Origin: Armatimonadota bacterium | GTDB lineage: Bacteria > Armatimonadota > UBA5829 > DSUL01 | Length of the DNA: 32,400 nucleotides | Direction: 5' to 3' | NCBI GenBank assembly: GCA_020846715.1 | Contig: JADLDK010000009.1 | Coordinates: 1-32,400, forward strand | In this document: positions 24,874-31,229 of the stretch, piece by piece | Numbering within the stretch: the stretch's first letter is position 1 | How the letters are laid out: every line of letters begins with the position of its first letter | Position numbers and translations under genes: made by a program | Notes under the pieces: generated by a model | Seen by the model: only the letters and a program-made list of their open reading frames with translations | Databases searched by the model: none | What the model was told of the DNA's origin: nothing

Positions 24874-26820
24874 TTATCCGTCGGTCCGCGAAAAGACCGC
24901 TTTGAGCGCTTCGGCGGCGGGTTTGAACTTTCCGTCAAATTCTATGACAGAAGTGTTTGCCGTGCATGGAAAGCAGTCATGCCCCATCCAGACAATGAAG
25001 CCACCACACTCGGGAAAGCGGCTTTTGCAGGCATCAGCGGCAATGGACAGCGCTTCAGCCTGACGCTTTTGGCTCCACTCCACATAGTCCTCCAGGCTGG
25101 CAGTCTCATTTCCCGTTTCGCGGACAAACTGCTCCCACTCGATCCACCAGGCACTTGTACGCCGCCACAGCGGGTTATCTGGCGTGCAGGGCATGACCTC
25201 GCACTCTCCTGAGTATAGACGGATCATCTCAGCAGAGCTTGCGCCAGGGGCTCCAGTCTCCGAGCGAAAGAGGGCGTCGTCGTTTTTCCAGTAATCCCGC
25301 CAGGCTTGCAGATCGGAATCCGCCTTCCACGGACCATGCACGTCCCAGTGAACGCCTTTTCCGAACTCTTCAGCCGACGCGCCGAAGCGAGGTCCGCTTG
25401 AAGACGTCGGCAGATAACGGCGCGTGGGGTCCAGTTCGCGGCAGACTTCGCCAAGGCGCGCGAGCATGGGATGCTCCACGCCGCAGGGGGTACGGTCATT
25501 GTTCTGGAGCTCGTTGCCTCCACACCAGATAATGAGCGAAGGGTGATGGTGACGGCGCTGAATATAGGAGGCGGCAATCTGCGCCAGCGTCTCGATGGAG
25601 CCAGCGTCATCCGGCGGATAGTTGTCCACTCCGGAAGAGGACAACGGGAACTCCTGCCACACCATCAGCCCCATCTCATCGCAGAGATCGTAGAACAGCT
25701 CACTCTCCAGCGTCGCCCCACCCCACACGCGTACGACGTTAGCGCCCATATCCCGGTAGGCTTCCAGCAGTGTTTTGTAACGCGCTGGTGGTGTATCAGC
25801 AAAGTTCGGGAGCGGAGGAACCCAGTTCACCCCCTGCAGGAAAACGGGCTTGCCATTTACGACACATATCCAGGGGTCGGCTGCCGGCGGAGCGCCTTTG
25901 CAACGCTGCCAGCGCACATCCCTGAATCCCACACGCTTCAGGCGCTGATCGACAACTCGTCCTGCGCCGTCCAGAAGCTCAGTGTGAACGCCGTAGAGAG
26001 TCTGAGGCCCCATCCCGCTGGGCCACCAGAGACGCACGGGCGCGTCTTCTATGGCGACTCCAGAAGAATTGAACGATTCAAGTGATGTTGTGACACTGTC
26101 GATTGTCCGGCCATCCTGCGTCAGAGTCACTCTCACACTGTGGTCACCAGGCGCGCTGATATGCCCGGTCATCTCCAGCGTGCCACTCTGTGGAGACATC
26201 GCGCCGCGCGTGCGATACCACAGATCCTCTATCTCGGCGCCATCAGTGATCTCCAGCTTCACACCCGCGAACATGCCGATCTGCACCACCCGTGGTGTCC
26301 AGTCCCAGGTGTAGTTGAATCTCACCTTCCAGTCCGTCATGCGCGACGTGTAGCCAAACTGACCAAGCCACCGTGGCGAGCACTCGAAAACAACCTGCAG
26401 AACGTTGCGGGAGGAGTTCAGATGAGGCGTGAGATCCAGAGTCAGCGGGAGATGGGAGTTCGCGAAGCTGGCGAGGGGCTTTGCATTCAGGAGCACCTCA
26501 CCTGTTCCGTCCAGCCCTTCAAAGGTAAGGCGCACGGTCTTTCCAGCGTCCAGACACTCCGGGGGAAGCTGGCACTCGTAAATCCAGTGCCGGTTCTCAA
26601 CCCATTCGCACGCCCGCGCATTGAGTCCGCTGTTCCAGTCCGGCAGAAGACCGGCATCGAGCAGGGCCTTTTGCACAGAACCGGGAACCTGGGCGGGAAT
26701 GGCCGGCACATCCGCTCCGGGAGATGCGCCGACTTCCATTGTCCGCGCGAGCCGCCAGAGATGGGGAATCCATCCGGAAAGGGTCCAGGAAAGCGTGGAC
26801 AGGTCGCAGGTCGTCTTCAT
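24874..26820 (-). CDS. Glycoside hydrolase family 2, beta-mannosidase-like
   Basis: 648 aa from the ATG at 26820 (GGAG 13 nt upstream). Domain order is a sugar-binding N-domain (10-195; PAQVPGSVQKALLDAGLLPD, ENRHWIYECQLP), an Ig-like sandwich (200-305) and a TIM barrel (about 310-645). Catalytic residues expected for GH2 are visible: acid/base E437 (WCGGNELQNN) and nucleophile E521 (RSETGAPG). The PGSVQKALLDAG opening and WDWTPRVVQIG are typical of beta-mannosidases. At 648 aa it lacks the C-terminal Ig domains of full mannosidases (800-900 aa). No signal peptide, so it would cleave imported manno-oligosaccharides in the cytoplasm. It may share a transcript with the downstream SDR and MBL genes. 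Confidence 0.9.
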   Translation of the reverse strand: MKTTCDLSTLSWTLSGWIPHLWRLARTMEVGASPGADVPAIPAQVPGSVQKALLDAGLLPDWNSGLNARACEWVENRHWIYECQLPPECLDAGKTVRLTFEGLDGTGEVLLNAKPLASFANSHLPLTLDLTPHLNSSRNVLQVVFECSPRWLGQFGYTSRMTDWKVRFNYTWDWTPRVVQIGMFAGVKLEITDGAEIEDLWYRTRGAMSPQSGTLEMTGHISAPGDHSVRVTLTQDGRTIDSVTTSLESFNSSGVAIEDAPVRLWWPSGMGPQTLYGVHTELLDGAGRVVDQRLKRVGFRDVRWQRCKGAPPAADPWICVVNGKPVFLQGVNWVPPLPNFADTPPARYKTLLEAYRDMGANVVRVWGGATLESELFYDLCDEMGLMVWQEFPLSSSGVDNYPPDDAGSIETLAQIAASYIQRRHHHPSLIIWCGGNELQNNDRTPCGVEHPMLARLGEVCRELDPTRRYLPTSSSGPRFGASAEEFGKGVHWDVHGPWKADSDLQAWRDYWKNDDALFRSETGAPGASSAEMIRLYSGECEVMPCTPDNPLWRRTSAWWIEWEQFVRETGNETASLEDYVEWSQKRQAEALSIAADACKSRFPECGGFIVWMGHDCFPCTANTSVIEFDGKFKPAAEALKAVFSRTDG

Positions 26821-26968
26821 GAGAGTTTTCTCCAAGTGATGCGCGGAATAACGAAAACGGAAGCATCGCGCCACGGACACTCCCTCACGACGGGACGCCC
26901 GGGAGAGTTCGCATGGAGTGCTCCGGCAGCGTTGGCACGAGCGATGCGACGTACAATGCTCTCCGCAG

Positions 26969-27667
26969 TCACCATTTGAACTTCAAAGCTGTTCTCAGTG
27001 TCACAGGCTGCGACCGCCCATTCAGCGGAAAAACCAGCGCTGCAACCCACCAGTTCTTTTTGCCGAAAGGAAATGCCACGACGGGAGCGATCTGATGAGT
27101 TCGGTCGGAGTAACTCCCGTACACTTCCACTCCCAGCGCTCCAAAGTTGGTGTCCCTCGCCCAGCCCAGCGCATATCCATGCCGGTAAGACTGGCCCGAT
27201 GCCAGCCTCTTCTCAACGATTATATTGTAGGCGTAGTGGTTACGGCGGACGTCTTTGCTGAGGACCAGCCTGCCCTCCATCTCGTCCGCCTTTTCTGAAT
27301 CCGCTTTGAGCTTGTACCCCAGGTACAGCGCAGGATCAAGCGCGAGGCGATTGTGTCTCGCCAGACGGTAGATCGACTTGAACCTGACTGCGTCAAACTT
27401 CAGGTTCTTGCTATAATCTTTCTGGCTTACGAGGTAAACGGCGTTAGCCCAGCGTTCGGTGGTCCCATTCCCCAACTCAATCTGATTTCTGAAATCACGA
27501 CCACCACGACGCGAGTTGATCGCGAAGTCCGTGTGCACAGAGATACTCCAACTGCCTTTGCTGGATGTCCAGGATTCGTAAGTATGGATGAAGGGTCTCT
27601 GGTGACAGAAACCAGGTGAAGCTGCAAAAAAGAGTAGCCCAGACGCAGCCAGCACATAGCGACTCAT
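26969..27667 (-). CDS. Predicted outer-membrane beta-barrel protein
   Basis: 232 aa from the ATG at 27667, with GGGGGA as ribosome site. A signal peptide (1-21, MSRYVLAASGLLFFAASPGF) is followed by alternating, aromatic-edged strands throughout: WSISVHTDFAIN, RWANAVYLVSQ, FDAVRFKSIYRLA, LALDPALYLGYKL, HYAYNIIVEKRL, GYALGWARD, LGVEVYGSYSD, HQIAPVVAFPF, WWVAALVFPL. It ends in KFKW, an aromatic C-terminus as used for insertion by the BAM complex. About 10 strands are countable. No named family is recognised; a role in diffusion or adhesion is inference. It lies 148 nt upstream of the GH2 gene in the same direction. The frame stays open upstream of the chosen start, but that sequence is intergenic in character. 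Confidence 0.72.
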   Translation of the reverse strand: MSRYVLAASGLLFFAASPGFCHQRPFIHTYESWTSSKGSWSISVHTDFAINSRRGGRDFRNQIELGNGTTERWANAVYLVSQKDYSKNLKFDAVRFKSIYRLARHNRLALDPALYLGYKLKADSEKADEMEGRLVLSKDVRRNHYAYNIIVEKRLASGQSYRHGYALGWARDTNFGALGVEVYGSYSDRTHQIAPVVAFPFGKKNWWVAALVFPLNGRSQPVTLRTALKFKW

Positions 27668-27931
27668 GTGATGTCCCCCAAATTTCGTGCGAATAGTGTC
27701 GGTTCGCGCAACTGTCGTGTTCGGTAGGACGTCCGGGTCCGAGCCTCTGCCAGACAACCCCAGTTTATACCTGTTGAGTCGATCCTCCGCAACAGTCTGC
27801 ACAGCTTCGATTGGCCAGTGCCAGGCAAACGCTCGCAGAGTGAATCTCTCACGGGAAGACCATATCTGCCTGTGGCAGTCTTCTGCCTTAGTGGTACGCC
27901 TGGGCGCTGGTATGACCGTACTAATAGACCA

Positions 27932-27960
27932 TTGACCGGATCCAGGCGTGGGTCTACAAT
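27932..27960 (+). promoter_or_regulatory. Strong sigma-70 type promoter of the PepSY/stalk/propeller operon
   Basis: TTGACC (27932-27937) and TACAAT (27955-27960) with a 17-nt spacer, each one base from consensus. It is the best promoter match in the window. Transcription should start near 27967, giving a leader of about 107 nt before the TTG at 28074. Confidence 0.65.
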
Positions 27961-28010
27961 GACCAATGGTGGTAGTGTGTCCGCCGCCTATACGCGCGCC
28001 CATATTGGTC
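27961..28010 (+). repeat. Inverted repeat GACCAAT/ATTGGTC just after the promoter
   Basis: GACCAAT (27961-27967) and ATTGGTC (28004-28010) are perfect 7-bp inverted copies 36 nt apart. The first abuts the -10 box and covers the likely start site. It may be an operator pair or an mRNA stem; chance cannot be excluded at this length. Confidence 0.25.
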
Positions 28011-28073
28011 CTTCTGTTGTTCTGAACGGCCAAGCAGTAGTACTCAGGGAGTAGCGGAAAGGAAGCGCGTGAC

Positions 28074-29402
28074 TTGAAGAGCATTGCGACAATTGTAGCT
28101 GGGTTGGCATTCCTTAGCGCGGGTTTGGCCTCGCTGCCTGCCTACGCTGAGCCTCATTGCGACCGGGCCTATGACGCGGCCCAGATGGCGTTTGCCGTCA
28201 CGCCTGCCCAGGCTGAGGATCTGGTGCGGGCCTGGCGCCAGATTAGCGACATGGAGCTTGAACTGAAGGGCGTCGAATTTCCGGAAGACTTCGCACCGGC
28301 CTACGCCTTCGAATCTCAGCAGCCACACGAGCACTTCAAGGTGGACACGGAGACAGGGGAGATTGTCGGCTGGTCGGATCCGGAAGCCGCGGACATATAC
28401 GAAAGCAATCTGAACGGGGGACTGCCGCCGGAGACCAAGCTTTCACAAGCAGCGCAGGCCGCCGCCTCAGCGCAGTTCCTGAGCGTACACTACCCGCAGT
28501 TCAACTTCGGACTTATGGTGCGGACCTGTCCTGAATGCAACGTTTGGCGCAAACGCACGGCGGCGGGGGTGTGGATACTCCGAGACTATGGCGTTGTAGT
28601 GGTCGATGAGTGGACGGGGGCGCCGACGTGGTACCGCGGACGGTATCGTACGGCGCCTGTCAGCGTCCCCACGCCAGCAGTCGGTCAGAGGGATGCCGCA
28701 GTCATTGCGCTTGATGCCTGCGGCGCCATCGAAGGCGCAGCGGTTGCGTTCGCCACTGAGAGCCTCGATCTCATGCTGCGCGAAGACGAGCTGGGTGGGC
28801 AGCGCCTCGTCTACGCCTTCACGATCGCCGTGCACAGCGACCCCACCTACACGGCTCAGGACTACGAAGCAGAAACTTCGGGCGGTGCGCCAAGTTCCGC
28901 GGCTATCGTGAGCGTGGACGTGGACGCCGTGACGGGCGAAATGTCCGATCTGGACTATTCCGGCCCGCTTGGTTGGGGTCCGGCGCCAGCGAAGGGCAGG
29001 GCCGGCAAGCAGCCATTTCGACGGTTTCTGAATAAGGCGGTACTCACGGAGCCTCAAGCGTTGGGCCTGCCCCAGCGCGCGCGGCTGTGCGTGTCGCGTC
29101 GAGGCACTCTGCTCACTGACTTTTGCTATCCCCCACTCGTCCGAAACGGAGTGTCCTATGTCTACGTCGGATACCTGGCGTCGCTAATGCGCGGGACGCT
29201 TTCCTGGCAGAACAAGCGGGCCACAATCCGCACCGCCAGCGGCGTTTTCGAGTTCGCATCTGACGAGGCAGCGCCGGCAAGCGGTCGCCGCGCAGTGAAT
29301 GTGAAGGGGAGGCTGTTTGTACCGACTGTCGACGCCTGTGCAATCTTGAACGCCAAGGCGGCCTGGGAGAACGACGTGAAACGGTTGACGTTGAAGCTGT
29401 AG
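28074..29402 (+). CDS. Secreted protein with PepSY-like repeats and C-terminal copper-amine-oxidase-N (stalk) domain
   Basis: 442 aa, TTG start with GGAAAGGA about 10 nt upstream. Signal peptide 1-25 (cut near AYA-EP). Residues ~30-330 contain three segments resembling PepSY/YpeB units, each ending in a strand-turn of the form HFKVDTETGEIVGW (~92), VVVVDEWTGAP and SVDVDAVTGEM (~312). Residues ~365-442 form a stalk (Cu_amine_oxidN1-like) domain: PPLVRNGVSYVYVGYLASLM, WQNKRATIRTASG, FVPTVDACAIL and a final LTLKL. The stalk domain is known from surface proteins of Firmicutes and Armatimonadota and is not itself an amine oxidase. First gene of the operon led by the promoter at 27932. Ligand and role unknown. 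It contains a few Cys (e.g. RTCPECN) that may form disulfides outside the cell. Confidence 0.75.
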   Translation: MKSIATIVAGLAFLSAGLASLPAYAEPHCDRAYDAAQMAFAVTPAQAEDLVRAWRQISDMELELKGVEFPEDFAPAYAFESQQPHEHFKVDTETGEIVGWSDPEAADIYESNLNGGLPPETKLSQAAQAAASAQFLSVHYPQFNFGLMVRTCPECNVWRKRTAAGVWILRDYGVVVVDEWTGAPTWYRGRYRTAPVSVPTPAVGQRDAAVIALDACGAIEGAAVAFATESLDLMLREDELGGQRLVYAFTIAVHSDPTYTAQDYEAETSGGAPSSAAIVSVDVDAVTGEMSDLDYSGPLGWGPAPAKGRAGKQPFRRFLNKAVLTEPQALGLPQRARLCVSRRGTLLTDFCYPPLVRNGVSYVYVGYLASLMRGTLSWQNKRATIRTASGVFEFASDEAAPASGRRAVNVKGRLFVPTVDACAILNAKAAWENDVKRLTLKL

Positions 29403-29432
29403 AGGCGGGCGAGCGGGCCGGGTCCTGCCGGA

Positions 29433-29478
29433 TGCCGTCACGTTTGCCACAGTTCCAACGCTCAAGCGGGCGCCGTGA
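29433..29478 (+). pseudogene. 3' relic of a stalk-protein gene
   Basis: Read from 29431, the sequence encodes DAVTFATVPTLKRAP and a stop. The intact gene at 29848-31095 ends GAVTFATVPTLERAP and a stop. The relic lies 28 nt after the stop of the 442-aa gene and in a different frame, so it is the leftover tail of another copy of the 415-aa gene. Confidence 0.7.
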
Positions 29479-29612
29479 TGCCGTCTCCCGTGCGCCGGAT
29501 TATGAGCCACGTACGAGCTCAGGGTACCAAGAGGTAGCGAAGATGAGACACATACAGTGCTTAGCTTATGCCGTCGTATTGTTGACTGTCATAGGACCTC
29601 GGTGCGCGGCGG
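29433..29612 (+). repeat. 180-bp direct repeat, copy 1 (gene end + spacer + RBS + signal peptide)
   Basis: Nearly identical to 31050-31229, exactly 1617 nt apart. The central 98 nt (29499-29596) are identical base for base; about ten differences lie in the flanks. This copy contains a 15-codon relic of a gene 3' end, a 64-nt spacer, the AGAGG ribosome site and the signal-peptide codons of the 102-aa protein. Confidence 0.95.
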
Positions 29613-29851
29613 CCAGTGCGGGCGGAGAGTTCTTTATCGTCAGTGTAGCAAGTCCTGGCTCTACCTGGAATGGAACGGGCACCTTCTTCCTGACGACGCT
29701 GAAAGGCTACACGTGGGAGCACTTCAGGCGTCACACCGATATCACGGACGCAATGATGCTCGACGGCGGCAGCCGCCATAACCTCGATTCATGGCGGCGC
29801 GGCCAGCGGAGCGGGTTCGTCTGTGCATACACATCAGGAGACTCACAATGA
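29543..29851 (+). CDS. Small secreted protein using the duplicated signal peptide
   Basis: 102 aa. Residues 1-24 (MRHIQCLAYAVVLLTVIG and cleavage near CAAAS) are a signal peptide identical over 18 residues to that of the propeller protein at 31160, because both lie in the 180-bp repeat. The mature part, about 78 aa, contains GGEFFIVSVASPGSTW, FFLTTLKGYTWEHFRRH and DAMMLDGGSRHNL. The last stretch faintly resembles the LNLDGGGSTTL motif of phosphodiester glycosidases (NAGPA), so it could be a truncated domain of that kind; this is weak. Its TGA overlaps the next ATG (ATGA), so it is coupled to the 415-aa protein. It may be a real small protein or the 5' stump of a lost larger gene. Confidence 0.55.
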   Translation: MRHIQCLAYAVVLLTVIGPRCAAASAGGEFFIVSVASPGSTWNGTGTFFLTTLKGYTWEHFRRHTDITDAMMLDGGSRHNLDSWRRGQRSGFVCAYTSGDSQ

Positions 29852-31095
29852 CAGCTATACGTTTCACAGCGGCGATTCTCGGGTGGCTGGCCTTACTGGC
29901 TGGTCCGGCGTTGCCGGATGTCGGGCTGCGTGTATCGACCGACCGGCCAAGCGTATGCGCCGGTGATAAGCTTTTGCTGCGGGCGGCGCTCGTCAACACG
30001 GGCTCGGAGACGGTGCGGTTCATCAAGGCTCTCGAACCGGGCGCCGGGCAGGTCAAACTCAGCGTGACACCACCATCCGGCGCCACACGTCCGTATCACT
30101 GCCCGGTGGCGTTTGACTGGAGCGGCCCGCCGGCCGGTGGCTGGGCGGCGCTCGGGCGCCCGCTCCAGCCGGGGCGCGAGTACAGCTGGGTCATCGAGGC
30201 CAGCGATGAGGTCGAGGGACGGCTGCTTTCGTCGCCCGGTGATTACACGATCCGTGTGTCGTTCGAGCAGCGTGACCGCCCCGGCTTGCCGGGAATGACT
30301 GCCGTTGCAGCTCCCGTCAGTATCCACGTTGCACCGCGCGCAGCGGCGGACCGGCCGCTGTGCCAGTCAATCGCCGGCATCGAAGCGAAACTCCTTGGGC
30401 GCGACGCAATCGCTTCGCTTGCTGCCTGGCAAGCCGCCCTTCATGATGCCGCCAGCGCCGATCGAACGTTCGAGGCGCGCGCTCGCCTGGCCGACCAGTG
30501 CTGTAGTGTCATGGGCCTCCTGCGGGACGCTGGAGTCGACAACAGGGAAGCGATGGCGTCGCTCGATAGCCTGTTGCAGGTCACTGATCGGATGCCGGCG
30601 ACTCTGCGAGAAACCGCGTGGCCGCAGCTGCTGCGCGGGTTCGCGACGGCCGGCGCTCCGAAGCGCGCTGTTGACGTGGCGGTCAAAGCTCTAGCGGACC
30701 CTGCGCTCACGGACGATGGCCGCGTCCACGCAATGCTGGATCTGAAACAGATCGCCGACGGAAAGCTGACCGGGCGGCCGGATGGCGCTTTGCCAGGCGC
30801 GCTGCATCTGGATGATCCTGTCATACCGCTGGAGAGAGCGGCAGCCGCGCTTGGTGTGCGCGCGGAGGAGACGAGTGATGGCGTCTCCGTCACTGCCGCA
30901 GGGCTCGCAGCGACGCTGCGGGCAGACGCACAGGTGATAACCATCAACGGGCGGCGCTACCCGGGGCAGTGCATGCGAGACAGCGGCGCCACGCTGGTGA
31001 GTCCCCGCCTGTTTGCGACTCTGCTGGCGTACTACTACGGCGACCCGGGTGCCGTCACGTTTGCCACGGTTCCAACGCTCGAGCGGGCGCCGTAA
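29848..31095 (+). CDS. Secreted protein with Ig-like, helical and C-terminal stalk-like domains
   Basis: 415 aa from the ATG at 29848 (AGGAG 7 nt upstream, 4-nt overlap with the previous stop). Signal peptide 1-23. Residues ~26-155 are a beta-sandwich (LRVSTDRPSVCAGDKLLLRAALVNTG, GDYTIRVSFEQ) of the Ig-like or intracellular-proteinase-inhibitor-like type. Residues ~165-310 are helical, TPR-like (SLAAWQAALHDAAS, FEARARLADQCC, PKRAVDVAVKALADPAL). Residues ~325-395 resemble the stalk domain (VIPLERAAAALGVRAEE, VSVTAAGLAATLRADAQVITINGRRY). No enzyme motif is seen. The 3' end, including codons for GAVTFATVPTLERAP, belongs to copy 2 of the 180-bp repeat. It is probably a cell-surface or periplasmic binding protein acting with its operon partners. 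Confidence 0.7.
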   Translation: MTAIRFTAAILGWLALLAGPALPDVGLRVSTDRPSVCAGDKLLLRAALVNTGSETVRFIKALEPGAGQVKLSVTPPSGATRPYHCPVAFDWSGPPAGGWAALGRPLQPGREYSWVIEASDEVEGRLLSSPGDYTIRVSFEQRDRPGLPGMTAVAAPVSIHVAPRAAADRPLCQSIAGIEAKLLGRDAIASLAAWQAALHDAASADRTFEARARLADQCCSVMGLLRDAGVDNREAMASLDSLLQVTDRMPATLRETAWPQLLRGFATAGAPKRAVDVAVKALADPALTDDGRVHAMLDLKQIADGKLTGRPDGALPGALHLDDPVIPLERAAAALGVRAEETSDGVSVTAAGLAATLRADAQVITINGRRYPGQCMRDSGATLVSPRLFATLLAYYYGDPGAVTFATVPTLERAP

Positions 31096-31229
31096 TGCCG
31101 TTTCCCGTAAGCCGAATTATGAGCCACGTACGAGCTCAGGGTACCAAGAGGTAGCGAAGATGAGACACATACAGTGCTTAGCTTATGCCGTCGTATTGTT
31201 GACTGTCATAGGAGCACGGTGCGCGGCGG
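31050..31229 (+). repeat. 180-bp direct repeat, copy 2
   Basis: Second copy of the cassette at 29433-29612. It spans the last 14 codons and stop of the 415-aa gene, the 64-nt spacer, ribosome site and the first ~23 codons of the propeller gene. The repeat boundaries lie inside coding sequence at both ends. No terminal inverted repeats or transposase are present, so it is a segmental duplication and not an insertion element. Confidence 0.95.

Larger units (their letters stand above)
27668..28073. other. Intergenic region between divergent genes
   Basis: 406 bp between the barrel gene and the stalk-domain operon. It holds the strong plus-strand promoter at 27932-27960 and the inverted repeat downstream of it (both listed). 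On the minus strand no convincing promoter for the barrel gene was found. The open minus frame across this stretch looks like chance. Confidence 0.6.

Noticed and set aside
26969-28084. Long 371-aa version of the barrel protein
   Set aside because: The N-terminal 139 codons cross the intergenic region and the operon promoter; a signal peptide with ribosome site begins at 27667.
29433-31229. Insertion sequence or transposon bounded by the 180-bp repeats
   Set aside because: No transposase, no terminal inverted repeats, no target duplication; repeat ends lie inside coding sequence and match a segmental duplication.
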